Below, piece by piece: positions 40,531 to 49,785 of a stretch of 64,000 nt of DNA. Below the pieces are notes generated by a model. That model did no database searches. It was not told where the DNA came from and was given only the letters and a program-made list of their open reading frames with translations. The translations under genes were made by a program, and so were the position numbers. Source of the stretch: Bradyrhizobium sp. BR 10289 (GTDB taxonomy: Bacteria > Pseudomonadota > Alphaproteobacteria > Rhizobiales > Xanthobacteraceae); the NCBI RefSeq assembly GCF_019455385.1, contig NZ_JACOFR010000001.1:558001-622000 (forward strand), given 5' to 3'. How positions within the stretch are numbered: the stretch's first letter is position 1; each line of letters opens with the position of its first letter.

Positions 40531-43500
40531 TCACGAACACCCCGTCGTGCTGCCGCAAGTATCGCACTTCATACAGGTCCCATTCCGCACCAGCGTGAAG
40601 TTGCCGCACTCGCTGCACATCTCGCCCTCGTAGCCCTTGGCCTTGGCTTCGGCGCGGCGCTCGGCCTTGCTGGGGGCTGCGACCGCGGCGCTGCCGGCCT
40701 TGCTCCACTGCAGCTGCTCCAGCTTCTCCGTGGGGGAGAGGTCGTGGGCGACTTCCTGCTTCAAGGCGACGGCGCCTTCCAGGACGTCGCCGACGCGGGC
40801 GCTGGCGCCGTGCGCGGCCAGCGCCGTGACCTTGCTGCCGCCTGACGGCGCGCTGTCATTGCCCGAGACCACTGCGGCAGAGCCGCCGCGCATCACCACC
40901 AGGTTGTCGGTCCGCGAGCGGGTGAGGCCGCGCGAGACCAGTTTGGTGGCGTGGTGGGCGCCGTCCTCGTCCGGCTCCTTGCCTTCCTCGACGCCCTTGC
41001 CGAGCGCGTCGAAGCCGGTCTCGTTGGGATCGACATGGGCGAGATCGAAGCGCGACATGTAGCTCACCGCGAGCTCGCGGAAGACGTAGTCGAGGATCGA
41101 GGTCGCATACTTGATGCTGTCGTTGCCCTGCACGGGGCCCGCCGGCTCGAAGCGGGTAAAGGTGAAGGCGTCGACATATTCATCGAGCGGCACGCCGTAT
41201 TGCAGACCGAGGGAAACCGCGATCGCAAAATTGTTGATGAAGGAGCGGAGCGCGGCGCCTTCCTTGTGCATGTCGATGAAGATCTCGCCGAGACGGCCGT
41301 CGTCATATTCGCCGGTGCGGAGATAGACTTTATGTCCGCCGACGACCGCCTTCTGGGTGTAGCCCTTGCGGCGATCCGGCATCTTCTCGCGCTCGCGCAT
41401 CACCACGATGCGCTCGACCAGCTTCTCGACGACCTTTTCGGCCACTTGCGTGGTGCGCGCCGCCATCGGCTTGTCGTGCAGCAGCTCGACCGCATCGTCC
41501 TCGTCCTCATCGTCGCTGATGAGCTGCGAGTTGAGCGGCTGAGACAGCTTGGAGCCGTCGCGATAGAGCGCGTTGGCCTTCAAGGCAAGCTTCCACGACA
41601 GCATGTAGGCGGACTTGCAGTCCTCCACCGTGGCGTCGTTCGGCATGTTGATGGTCTTGGAGATCGCACCCGAGATGAAGGGCTGCGCCGCCGCCATCAT
41701 GCGGATGTGGCTCTCGACCGACAGATAACGCTTGCCGATCTTGCCGCAGGGGTTGGCGCAGTCGAACACGGCATAGTGCTCGGCCTTCAGGTGCGGGGCA
41801 CCTTCGACGGTCATCGCGCCGCAGATGTGGACGTTGGCCGCCTCGATCTCGCGCTTGGTGAAGCCGACGGCCTGGAGCAGGTCGAAGCCCGGAGCCGCAA
41901 TGGCTTCGGCGCCGATGCCGAGCTGGTCGCGGATGAAATCCTCGCCAAAGGTCCACTTGTTGAAGGCGAACTTGATGTCGAAGGCGGTCGGCAGCGCCTT
42001 TTCGACTTTTGCAATCGCTTCGTCGGTGAAGCCCTTCGACTTCAAGGTCGAGGCGTTGATGCCGGGGGCGTTGGAGAGGGAGCCGTGGCCGACGGCGTAG
42101 GCCTCGATCTCCGCGATCTCGCTCTCGCGATAGCCGAGCGCGCGGAGCGCTGCGGGCACCGCGCGGTTGATGATCTTGAAGTAGCCGCCGCCGGCGAGCT
42201 TCTTGAACTTCACCAGCGCGAAGTCGGGCTCGATGCCGGTGGTGTCGCAATCCATGACGAGGCCGATCGTGCCGGTCGGCGCGATCACCGTGGTCTGAGC
42301 GTTGCGATAGCCGTGCTGCTCGCCGAGTTCGAGCGCCGCATCCCAGGCCGCCTTGGCATGGGCGACGATGTCTTGTTGCGGGCACGAGGCGTGGTCGAGC
42401 GGCACCGGGTTGACGCTGAGCGCCTCGTAGCCGGAGGACTCACCGTGCGCGGCGCGGCGGTGGTTGCGGATGACGCGCAGCATGTGCGCGGCGTTCTTCT
42501 TGTAGCCGGGGAAGGTGCCGAGCTCGGCCGCCATCTCCGCCGAGGTCTTGTAGGTGATGCCGGTCATGACCGCGGTCAGCGCGCCGCAGAGCGCACGGCC
42601 TTCCTTGGAGTCGTAGGACAGGCCCATGGTCATCAAGAGGCCGCCGATATTGGCGTAGCCGAGGCCGAGCGTGCGGAACTCGTAGGAGAGCTCGGCGATC
42701 GCGCGCGAGGGGAACTGCGCCATCATGACCGAGATTTCCAGCACGATGGTCCAGAGCCGGCAGAGGTGCTCGTAGCCCTTCACGTCGAACTGTTTTGTTT
42801 CCGTGTTGTAGAAGGTCAGCAGGTTCGCCGACGCGAGGTTACACGCGGTGTCGTCCAGGAACATGTATTCCGAGCACGGGTTCGACGCGCGGATGTCGCC
42901 GGACGCCTTGCAGGTGTGCCAGTCGTTCATGGTGGTGTTGAAGTGCAGGCCCGGGTCGGCCGACGCCCAGGCGGCGTAGCCGATCTTTTCCCAGAGGTCG
43001 CGCGCCTTCAGCGTCTTCGTCACCTTCTTGGAGGTGCGGGCGTTCAGGTTCCAGTCGCCGTCGGTCTCGACCGCGCGCAGAAAATCGTCCTTCAGCGAGA
43101 CCGAGTTGTTGGAGTTCTGCCCCGAAACGGTGAGGTAGGCTTCGCTGTCCCAGTCGGTGTCGTAGGTGTCGAACTGGATGTCCTTGTAGCCCTGCTTCGC
43201 GAACTGGATGACGCGCTTGATGTAATTGTCAGGCACGAGGCTGCGGCGCGCGAGCTTGATCTCGCGGCGGAGCGCCGGGTTCTTCTCGGGGTCGAAGCAA
43301 TCGTCGCCCGAGCCTTCGCAGTTGACGCAGGCCTTCAGCACCGCCTTGAGGTGCTTCTGGTTGATCTTGGATCCGGTGACGAGGGCGGCAACCTTCTGCT
43401 CCTCCTTCACCTTCCAGTCGATATAGGTCTCAATGTCGGGGTGATCGACGTCGACGACGACCATCTTGGCCGCGCGGCGCGTGGTGCCGCCCGACTTGAT

Positions 43501-44301
43501 CGCCCCGGCGGCGCGGTCGCCGATCTTGAGGAAGCTCATCAGGCCGCTGGAGCGGCCGCCGCCCGACAGCTTCTCGCCTTCGCCGCGCAGGCGGGAGAAG
43601 TTGGAGCCGGTGCCCGAGCCGTATTTGAACAGGCGGGCTTCACGGACCCAGAGATCCATGATGCCGCCTTCGTTGACGAGGTCGTCACCGACGCCCTGGA
43701 TGAAGCAGGCGTGCGGCTGCGGATGCTCGTAGGCCGACTTGGACTTGGTCAGCTTGCCGGTGAAGGGGTCGACGTAATAATGGCCCTGGCCGGGGCCGTC
43801 GATGCCATAGGCCCAATGAAGACCGGTGTTGAACCATTGCGGCGAGTTCGGCGCGACCATCTGCATCGCGAGCATGTAGCGGAGCTCGTCGTAGAAGGTC
43901 TGCGCGTCCTCGTCGGACGAGAAGTACTTGCCCTTCCAGCCCCAATAGGTCCAGCAGCCGGCGAGGCGGTCGAACACCTGCTTGGCGCTGAGCTCGCTGA
44001 CATAGCGCTCCTTCTCGGGGAGAGCGGCGAGCGCCTCGGTGTCGGGTACGGAGCGCCACAGGAAGGAGGGGACGGATTCCTCTTCGACCTTCTTCAGGCG
44101 CGCGGCGACGCCGGCTTTGCGGAAATACTTCTGGGCGAGCACGTCGGAGGCGACCTGCGACCATTCGGCCGGGACCTCGACGCCGTCCATTTTGAACACG
44201 ACCGAGCCGTCGGGATTGCGAATCTCCGACGTGGTCAGGCGGAATTCGATTCCCGCATAAGGTGACTGTCCCGAAGTCGTGTGGCGCCGCTCAATCCGCA
44301 T
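40531..44301 (-). CDS. nrdJ: Adenosylcobalamin-dependent (class II) ribonucleoside-diphosphate reductase
   Basis: 1256 aa, typical of long alphaproteobacterial Nrd[12 protein letters not shown] (about 153), [26 protein letters not shown], and the active-site [20 protein letters not shown] (474-493) are class II hallmarks. The TSCPD domain (about 1010-1120) and a C-terminal zinc ribbon with [10 protein letters not shown] and CMKCDTCGS follow; the last residues TTGCS end in Cys. It reduces ribonucleotides to deoxyribonucleotides using B12, with or without oxygen. No B12 riboswitch consensus was seen in the 5' region; possible NrdR boxes lie far upstream. Confidence 0.97.
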   Translation of the reverse strand: MRIERRHTTSGQSPYAGIEFRLTTSEIRNPDGSVVFKMDGVEVPAEWSQVASDVLAQKYFRKAGVAARLKKVEEESVPSFLWRSVPDTEALAALPEKERYVSELSAKQVFDRLAGCWTYWGWKGKYFSSDEDAQTFYDELRYMLAMQMVAPNSPQWFNTGLHWAYGIDGPGQGHYYVDPFTGKLTKSKSAYEHPQPHACFIQGVGDDLVNEGGIMDLWVREARLFKYGSGTGSNFSRLRGEGEKLSGGGRSSGLMSFLKIGDRAAGAIKSGGTTRRAAKMVVVDVDHPDIETYIDWKVKEEQKVAALVTGSKINQKHLKAVLKACVNCEGSGDDCFDPEKNPALRREIKLARRSLVPDNYIKRVIQFAKQGYKDIQFDTYDTDWDSEAYLTVSGQNSNNSVSLKDDFLRAVETDGDWNLNARTSKKVTKTLKARDLWEKIGYAAWASADPGLHFNTTMNDWHTCKASGDIRASNPCSEYMFLDDTACNLASANLLTFYNTETKQFDVKGYEHLCRLWTIVLEISVMMAQFPSRAIAELSYEFRTLGLGYANIGGLLMTMGLSYDSKEGRALCGALTAVMTGITYKTSAEMAAELGTFPGYKKNAAHMLRVIRNHRRAAHGESSGYEALSVNPVPLDHASCPQQDIVAHAKAAWDAALELGEQHGYRNAQTTVIAPTGTIGLVMDCDTTGIEPDFALVKFKKLAGGGYFKIINRAVPAALRALGYRESEIAEIEAYAVGHGSLSNAPGINASTLKSKGFTDEAIAKVEKALPTAFDIKFAFNKWTFGEDFIRDQLGIGAEAIAAPGFDLLQAVGFTKREIEAANVHICGAMTVEGAPHLKAEHYAVFDCANPCGKIGKRYLSVESHIRMMAAAQPFISGAISKTINMPNDATVEDCKSAYMLSWKLALKANALYRDGSKLSQPLNSQLISDDEDEDDAVELLHDKPMAARTTQVAEKVVEKLVERIVVMREREKMPDRRKGYTQKAVVGGHKVYLRTGEYDDGRLGEIFIDMHKEGAALRSFINNFAIAVSLGLQYGVPLDEYVDAFTFTRFEPAGPVQGNDSIKYATSILDYVFRELAVSYMSRFDLAHVDPNETGFDALGKGVEEGKEPDEDGAHHATKLVSRGLTRSRTDNLVVMRGGSAAVVSGNDSAPSGGSKVTALAAHGASARVGDVLEGAVALKQEVAHDLSPTEKLEQLQWSKAGSAAVAAPSKAERRAEAKAKGYEGEMCSECGNFTLVRNGTCMKCDTCGSTTGCS

Positions 44302-45065
44302 GGTCTTGCCCCGTCCTATTCTTTGACCGACAGCCTCCGTTCAGGCGTGCCGGGTCGACATTTCATTTCGCGTTTCCACCCAGGCCTCATCGGCCCTTAG
44401 GCACCGCAGTTCAGACCGGTGGATCCGGCCCTGTTTCTCGCGACGCGATGGCTCGATGCGTGCATCGATCACCCGCCGGCATGCCCAGCTTCATCCGCCC
44501 CCAAGGGGATGAGGCCGACATGCGTTCAACGCCCCACAGTCACAACGTCCACTGATGCCATCCGAGCCTGTTGCCGGCCCGTTCTGGCGCCCGAAAAATC
44601 CGCGTTCTCAGGGCAGACAAGCCCTCATCCCGCTGCCTTCGTCTGGCCAGGCGGAGTGCAGTTTTGCGGACCCTTTGGGGGAGTGCCGGCGGGACGCAAA
44701 CTCACTCGCGCCGAACGGATCGAAAGCTAGGACTCTCCAAAGCGCCCGTCAAGAACTAGTGCGAGTTCCTGAATCAAATACTAAATATGGTGGATTGCGG
44801 GGGATAACAGGGGGCAAGCCCGCGCCTGTTGTTGGCCCAAGTATCAGTGAGTCCTCAGGGATTCCCAACCGAAAAAATTTCCATCCCGTGATGTTCCGGA
44901 CCCTTCCACCCGCTCTTCACAGGGCAGCTATATTTTGAGGCAACGGGCTTGCGCCGGCGGGACTCACGTAGCGGTACGGAAGCTGAGGGCAGGCATGCCC
45001 GCCGAGGTGGTGGTCGGGGGTGCGAATCCGCGCCAAGCTAAGCCTCCTTTTGCCGGACTGCCCAC
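44302..45065. other. 764-base gap between nrdJ and EamA gene
   Basis: No convincing gene. A frame of 127 codons (44555-44938) has no ribosome site or family likeness. There is an imperfect hairpin near 44487-44516 (CTTCATCC/GGATGAGG). NrdR-box-like sites are at 44747 and 44778. The conserved B12-box sequence of cobalamin riboswitches was looked for and not found. The leader of nrdJ may be several hundred bases. Confidence 0.5.
44747..44793. promoter_or_regulatory. Possible pair of NrdR boxes
   Basis: ATACTAAATATGGTGG (44778-44793) matches the NrdR box ACACTATATATAGTGT at 12 of 16 positions. A weaker match (about 9 of 16 on the other strand) starts 31 bases to the left at 44747, the centre-to-centre spacing normal for paired NrdR boxes. 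About 450 bases upstream of nrdJ, so a long leader or another start is required. Confidence 0.35.
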
Positions 45066-45962
45066 ATGCTTGATTCGACTCGCCGGGATGCGCGGCCGCG
45101 CATCGCCCCGGCCGGCCTGATGTTCCTCGCGATCACCTCGATCGGCTGGGGCTTCAATTGGCCGGTGACCAAATTCCTCATCGGCGAACTGCCGCCGCTC
45201 ACCCTGCGCGGCGTCACCGGCGTGCTCGGGGCTGCGCTGCTGGCGGCGCTGGCCCTGGTCCGCGGCGACAGCCTGAAGGTGGCGGCCAAGATCTGGCCGC
45301 GCCTCCTGACCGCCGCCATGCTCAACGTCACCGGCTGGATGGTGCTGATGGGGCTGGCGCTGCTCTGGCTGCCGGCGAGCGAGGCGGCACTGATCGCCTA
45401 CACCATGCCGGTCTGGGCCTCGATCATCGCTTGGCCGGTGCTGGGCGAGCGACCGACGGTGCTGCGCACGCTCGGAATGGTGATGGCCTTTGTCGGGCTC
45501 GCCTCGATCATGGGCGGCAACGGCTTTGCCGCCAGCGCCGAGAAACTGCCGGGCATCGTCATGGTGCTGGTCGGCGCGGCCGGCTTCGCACTCGGCACCG
45601 TGTTCCTGAAGAAATACCCGATCCATCTGCCACCGATCACGGCCGCGGCCTGGCAGATCGGGATCGGCTGCCTGCCGATCTCGATCATCGGCGTCCTGGT
45701 CGAGACCACCCATCTGGACAGGGTGACGCCGGTCGGCTGGTGGCTGCTGGTCTATTCGACCGTGGTGCAGTTCTGCATCGCCTATGTCAGCTGGTTCGCC
45801 GCGCTCGCGCGCCTGCCGGCCTCGGTCGCCGCGATCGGCACCATGGCGGTGCCTGTGATCGGCGTCGTCGCCTCCGCGCTCGCGCTGCACGAGCCGCTGG
45901 GAGCAGGGCAGATCGCCGGGCTGGTCTTCACGCTCGCCGCGGTGGGGCTGGCGACGCGCTAA
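45066..45962 (+). CDS. EamA/DMT family transporter
   Basis: 298 aa with about ten membrane segments in two EamA halves: FLAITSIGWGFNWPVTKFLI at the first helix, YTMPVWASIIAWPVLGERPT at the end of half one, and ALALHEPLGAGQIAGLVFTL at the end of half two. Exporter of unknown substrate. A palindromic repeat starts directly after the stop. Confidence 0.88.
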   Translation: MLDSTRRDARPRIAPAGLMFLAITSIGWGFNWPVTKFLIGELPPLTLRGVTGVLGAALLAALALVRGDSLKVAAKIWPRLLTAAMLNVTGWMVLMGLALLWLPASEAALIAYTMPVWASIIAWPVLGERPTVLRTLGMVMAFVGLASIMGGNGFAASAEKLPGIVMVLVGAAGFALGTVFLKKYPIHLPPITAAAWQIGIGCLPISIIGVLVETTHLDRVTPVGWWLLVYSTVVQFCIAYVSWFAALARLPASVAAIGTMAVPVIGVVASALALHEPLGAGQIAGLVFTLAAVGLATR

Positions 45963-46060
45963 AGCATGATCCGGAAAAGTGCGAAGCGGTTTTCCGAAAA
46001 GATCATGCTCAAACAACCTAAAGCGCGATGACGATTCATCCCTGTCTCATCGCTCTTTAG
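45963..46060. repeat. Rhizobiales palindromic element with adjacent hairpin
   Basis: AGCATGATC (45963-45971) and GATCATGCT (46001-46009) flank a GGAAAA...TTTTCC pair, the common Rhizobiales form. A second imperfect hairpin (AAGCGCGATGA ... TCTCATCGCT, about 46020-46056) follows, often found beside it. Between the convergent EamA and LysR stops. Confidence 0.8.
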
Positions 46061-46063
46061 GGT

Positions 46064-46975
46064 TCAGGATCGGCGTCCCGCGAACAGGCCGCGTCTGCTC
46101 GCCTGGAGATACTCCGCGAACAACCGGCTGAGCGGCGGAAGGGTCCGGTGCGCCTTCTTGATCAGCGCGACCGGCCGCGAAAAGTTGCTGTCGCTGATCC
46201 TGCGGCTGCGCAGCGAGGGTTCGGCAAAGATTTCGCGCGCTGACGTCGGCAGGATGGTGAGGCCTATGCCGGCCCGCACCATGCCGATGGCCGTCATCAT
46301 ATAGGTGGCTTCCGACGCCGGCGCCGGCAGAAGTCCCGATCGGTTGAAGGCGAGGTCGGTGACGGCCCTGACGCTGGTGCCCTGATCCATCATCACGAGC
46401 GGATATTGGGCCAGCACGCGCGCCGTGATGCGACGCTGCGCGCCGATCGGATGGGAGTCGGGGTAGACCACGCTCATCTCGTCGCGGGCCGTGAACAGGG
46501 TCTCGATATCGGGAAACGACACGTCTCCACCCGTCAGACCCAGATCCACCTCTTCGGAGCGAATGAGCGCCAGCACGCGACTGGCGATGACGTCCTTCAA
46601 TGCGAAGGAGGCGCCGGGATTCTGCGTCCGGAAACCGCCGATCACGTCGGGCAGCACGCCGGCCGCAAAGGACGGCAGCGCCGCGATGCGGACGACGCCG
46701 CGCCGTTCGCCCGCGACATCGCGGGCATCGCTGAGCAGGGATTCAAGATCCTGCAACGTGCGTTCGAGCGCGGGCAGCAGCTCGCGCCCCATGCGGGTCA
46801 ACGCGACCGATCGCGGATTGCGGTCGAACAGCCGTAGCCTCAGCGATTCCTCCAGCCGCCGGATCTGCACCGACAAGGTCGGCTGCGACACGTGCAGGAC
46901 CGATGCCGCCTGGGTGAAGCTGCCGAGCTTGGCGACCGCGACGAAGGAGCGGAGTTGCCGGACGTTGATATCCAT
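46064..46975 (-). CDS. LysR family transcriptional regulator
   Basis: 303 aa. N-terminal winged helix LRSFVAVAKLGSFTQAASVL, HVSQPTLSVQIRRLEESLR, LRLFDRNPRSVALT. C-terminal periplasmic-binding-like inducer domain (about 90-295). Divergent from the five-gene operon at 47091, so it is probably its activator, with an inducer related to the substrate. Confidence 0.93.
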   Translation of the reverse strand: MDINVRQLRSFVAVAKLGSFTQAASVLHVSQPTLSVQIRRLEESLRLRLFDRNPRSVALTRMGRELLPALERTLQDLESLLSDARDVAGERRGVVRIAALPSFAAGVLPDVIGGFRTQNPGASFALKDVIASRVLALIRSEEVDLGLTGGDVSFPDIETLFTARDEMSVVYPDSHPIGAQRRITARVLAQYPLVMMDQGTSVRAVTDLAFNRSGLLPAPASEATYMMTAIGMVRAGIGLTILPTSAREIFAEPSLRSRRISDSNFSRPVALIKKAHRTLPPLSRLFAEYLQASRRGLFAGRRS

Positions 46976-46995
46976 AACGTTTCTCTATCGCTGCG

Positions 46996-47011
46996 ATTGA
47001 ATCATTTCAAT
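46996..47011. promoter_or_regulatory. LysR-type operator
   Basis: ATTGAATCATTTCAAT is a perfect palindrome with T-N11-A, the LysR consensus. It lies 21 bases upstream of lysR and 80 before the transporter gene. A further half (ATTCAAT) is at 47032. Confidence 0.65.
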
Positions 47012-47090
47012 TGCCTAATGCCTGTCGACGCATTCAATTTGCGGCAAGTGTTCGGGAGCGATCCCGCGAAAAGAACGGTCAGGCGAGGAC

Positions 47091-48401
47091 ATGCACAATC
47101 TGGCGTTGCTCGGCGTTGCCACCATTGCGGTGCTGCTTCTGGTCATCATGACGAAGCGGATGTCGCCGCTCATCGCGCTCATTCTCATCCCGCTGGCTGC
47201 CTGCCTGATCGGCGGCTTCGGCTGGGACACCAGCAAGTTCATCGTCGGCGGCCTGCAGAGCCTCGCGCCCGTCGTCGGCATGTTCGTGTTCGCGATCCTG
47301 TTCTTCGGCGTGGTGACGGATGCGGGCATGCTGGACCCGATCATCGACCGCATCCTGCGCACCGTCGGGACACGGCCGACGCGGATCGTCATGGGCACGA
47401 CCCTGCTGGCCCTGCTGATCCATCTCGACGGCTCCGGCGCCGTCACCTTTCTCATCACCATTCCGGCGATGCTGCCCTTGTACGATCGCCTCGGCATCGA
47501 TCGCCGCATTCTCGCCTGTGCGGCCTCGCTGGCCGCCGGCGTGAACTTCCTGCCCTGGACCGGCCCCATGATCCGGGCCGCGGCGTCGCTCAAGCTGCCG
47601 ATCCCCGAGATATTCAACCCGCTGGTGCCGGTTCAGCTGGCCGGCATCGTCTTCATTTTCGCCGTCTCCTACTGGCTGGGGCGCAGGGAAGAGAAGCGGC
47701 TCGGCCTGCAAGCCGGAGCGTCCGTCGACGTCCAGGCACAACGAACCCTGAGCGAAGCCGAGCTCAAGCTGCGGCGGCCGCGCAACTTCTGGATCAACAT
47801 CGTGCTGACCGTGATCGTGCTCGGGACCATGGTCGCTCTCGGGGACAAACTGGCGCCCGCGATCGTGTTCATGATCGGCACCTGTCTGGCGCTTCTCATC
47901 AACTATCCCAATGTCGACGACCAGCGCCGGCGTGTGGATGCACATGCGAGGGCGGCGCTGCTGATGGCCTCGATCCTGCTCGCGGCGGGCGTGTTCACGG
48001 GCATCATGCAGGGTTCAGGGATGTTGAAGGCGATGGCGCAGGATGCCGTCGGCTTCGTGCCGGCGGGCGCAGCGAAATTCATGCCGGTCGTGCTCGGCGT
48101 CGTTGCGATGCCGCTCAGCCTCCTGTTCGATCCGGACTCGTTTTATTTCGGCGTTCTCCCCGTTCTAGCCGAGGTCGGGGGACAGCTCGGCGTGCCCAAG
48201 GTCCAGCTTGCGCAGGCCGCCTTGCTGGGGCAGATGACGACGGGTTTTCCGGTGAGCCCGTTGACGCCCGCGACGTTCCTGGTCGTCGGCCTGACCGGCA
48301 TCGATCTCGCCGACCATCAGAAGTTCACGATACCGTTTCTCTTTGCCGCATCCGTGGTGATGACGATAGCCTGCGTCTGTCTCGGCCTTTTCCCGCTGTA
48401 G
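47091..48401 (+). CDS. CitMHS family transporter
   Basis: 436 aa inner-membrane protein with 10-12 membrane segments. HLDGSGAVTFLITIPAMLPL, PWTGPMIRAAASL and LFDPDSFYFGVLPVLAEVG are characteristic of CitMHS (citrate-divalent metal/proton symporters). First of a five-gene operon (47091-53803). In this context it probably brings in an organic acid, such as a hydroxy or polycarboxylic acid, rather than citrate itself; this is inference. Confidence 0.88.
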   Translation: MHNLALLGVATIAVLLLVIMTKRMSPLIALILIPLAACLIGGFGWDTSKFIVGGLQSLAPVVGMFVFAILFFGVVTDAGMLDPIIDRILRTVGTRPTRIVMGTTLLALLIHLDGSGAVTFLITIPAMLPLYDRLGIDRRILACAASLAAGVNFLPWTGPMIRAAASLKLPIPEIFNPLVPVQLAGIVFIFAVSYWLGRREEKRLGLQAGASVDVQAQRTLSEAELKLRRPRNFWINIVLTVIVLGTMVALGDKLAPAIVFMIGTCLALLINYPNVDDQRRRVDAHARAALLMASILLAAGVFTGIMQGSGMLKAMAQDAVGFVPAGAAKFMPVVLGVVAMPLSLLFDPDSFYFGVLPVLAEVGGQLGVPKVQLAQAALLGQMTTGFPVSPLTPATFLVVGLTGIDLADHQKFTIPFLFAASVVMTIACVCLGLFPL

Positions 48402-48412
48402 CGAGGTGATGA

Positions 48413-49747
48413 ATGCGCACGATCAGACTGGGAGCAGGTGCCGGCTATTCGGGTGACCGCATCGAACCGGCCGTCGAGCTCGCGGAACATGGCAAGCTCG
48501 ATTATCTGGTGTTCGAATGCCTTGCCGAGCGCACCATTGCACTGGCGCAGGCTGCTCGCCTGAAGGATCCGGACGCCGGGTTCGACCCGTTGCTGGAGGC
48601 GCGGATGAAGGCGGTGCTACCGGCCTGCCGCGCCAACGGCGTCCGCATCGTCACGAACATGGGCGCCGCCAATCCGCAATCCGCAGCGCGGGCCGCGGCA
48701 GCGATCGCGCGGCAGCTCGGCCTTCGCGGGCTCAAGATCGCTTCCGTCACGGGCGACGACGTGCTCGGCGATTTGAAAAACTCCGATCGTCCGCTCGACA
48801 TCGGCTGCACCGTCGATGGTCTCGGCAATCGCATCGCGTCCGCCAACGCCTATCTCGGCGGCGCTTCGATCGCGCAGGCTTTGCGTGAAGGGGCCGATGT
48901 CGTCATCACCGGGCGGGCCGCCGATCCCTCGCTTTTCCTCGGTCCGTTGATCCACGAATTCGGCTGGGCAATGGACGATTGGCCTCTGCTGGGCAAAGGC
49001 ATTCTGGTCGGCCATCTCCTGGAGTGCGCCGGCCAGATCACCGGCGGCTATTTTGCCGATCCCGGATACAAGGACGTCAAAGGTCTTGCTCGCCTCGGTT
49101 TTCCGATCGGCGAAGTGCGCGAGGACGGGGATCTCGTCGTCACCAAGGTGCCGGGGTCGGGCGGCCAGGTGACGGCCGCGACGGTCAAGGAGCAGTTGCT
49201 CTACGAGATCCACGATCCCGCCCGTTATTTCCAGCCCGACGTGGTCGCCGACTTCTCGCTTGTCCAGGTCGAAGAGGTTGGCGAGGATCGCGTCCATGTG
49301 TTCGGTGCGACCGGCACGCCGAAGACCGGCGAATTGAAAGTGTCGGTCGGCTACATCGACAGCTATGTCGGCGAAGGCCAGATATCCTATGCCGGGCCGG
49401 GTGCCCTCGAGCGCGGACGGCTGGCGATCGAGATCGTGCGGGAACGGCTTGCGATCGCGGGCGTGGAAACGAGCGAACTGCGGTGCGATCTCATCGGATC
49501 GAACGCGCTCCATGGCGAGAGCCTGTCGCAGGACGCCCATCCCTACGAGGTGCGGGTTCGTGTGATCGGCCGCACCGAAACACTGACTGAGGCCAAACGT
49601 ATCGGCGAGGAGGTCGAGACCCTCTACACCAATGGTCCAGCCGGCGGCGGCGGCGCCTGGAAATCGGCCCGTGAGGTCGTTGCCGTGGCGTCCACTTTGA
49701 TTCCGGAGACCGACGTTGCGACGTCGATCCAGTATTTCGAAACGTGA
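48413..49747 (+). CDS. AtuA-like (DUF1446) protein, large domain
   Basis: 444 aa. TIRLGAGAGYSGDRIEPAVE, NMGAANPQSAARAA, VITGRAADPSLFLGPLIHEF and LIGSNALHGESL are DUF1446 blocks. In Pseudomonas AtuA (acyclic terpene utilisation, about 590 aa, from memory) this domain is followed by a small C-terminal domain; here that part is a separate gene at 51470. Enzymatic role unproven; linked to breakdown of branched or hydroxy acyl compounds. 11 bases after the transporter gene. Confidence 0.85.
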   Translation: MRTIRLGAGAGYSGDRIEPAVELAEHGKLDYLVFECLAERTIALAQAARLKDPDAGFDPLLEARMKAVLPACRANGVRIVTNMGAANPQSAARAAAAIARQLGLRGLKIASVTGDDVLGDLKNSDRPLDIGCTVDGLGNRIASANAYLGGASIAQALREGADVVITGRAADPSLFLGPLIHEFGWAMDDWPLLGKGILVGHLLECAGQITGGYFADPGYKDVKGLARLGFPIGEVREDGDLVVTKVPGSGGQVTAATVKEQLLYEIHDPARYFQPDVVADFSLVQVEEVGEDRVHVFGATGTPKTGELKVSVGYIDSYVGEGQISYAGPGALERGRLAIEIVRERLAIAGVETSELRCDLIGSNALHGESLSQDAHPYEVRVRVIGRTETLTEAKRIGEEVETLYTNGPAGGGGAWKSAREVVAVASTLIPETDVATSIQYFET

Positions 49748-49785
49748 GCGCAAAAAAATCGGCGCCGAAAACAAGGAAACGCACC

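Noticed and set aside
40951..44265. 1104-codon rightward open frame
   Set aside because: Fully antisense to nrdJ, repetitive low-information sequence, no ribosome site; a GC-bias ghost.
44302..44746. Cobalamin riboswitch before nrdJ
   Set aside because: The conserved B12-box and GCCACTG-type elements were not found on the nrdJ strand.
44555..44938. 127-codon rightward frame in the nrdJ upstream gap
   Set aside because: No homology cue, odd composition, no ribosome site, and it spans the NrdR-like boxes.
46892..48409. 505-codon rightward frame
   Set aside because: Out-of-frame shadow of the CitMHS gene; the 47091 frame has the membrane segments.
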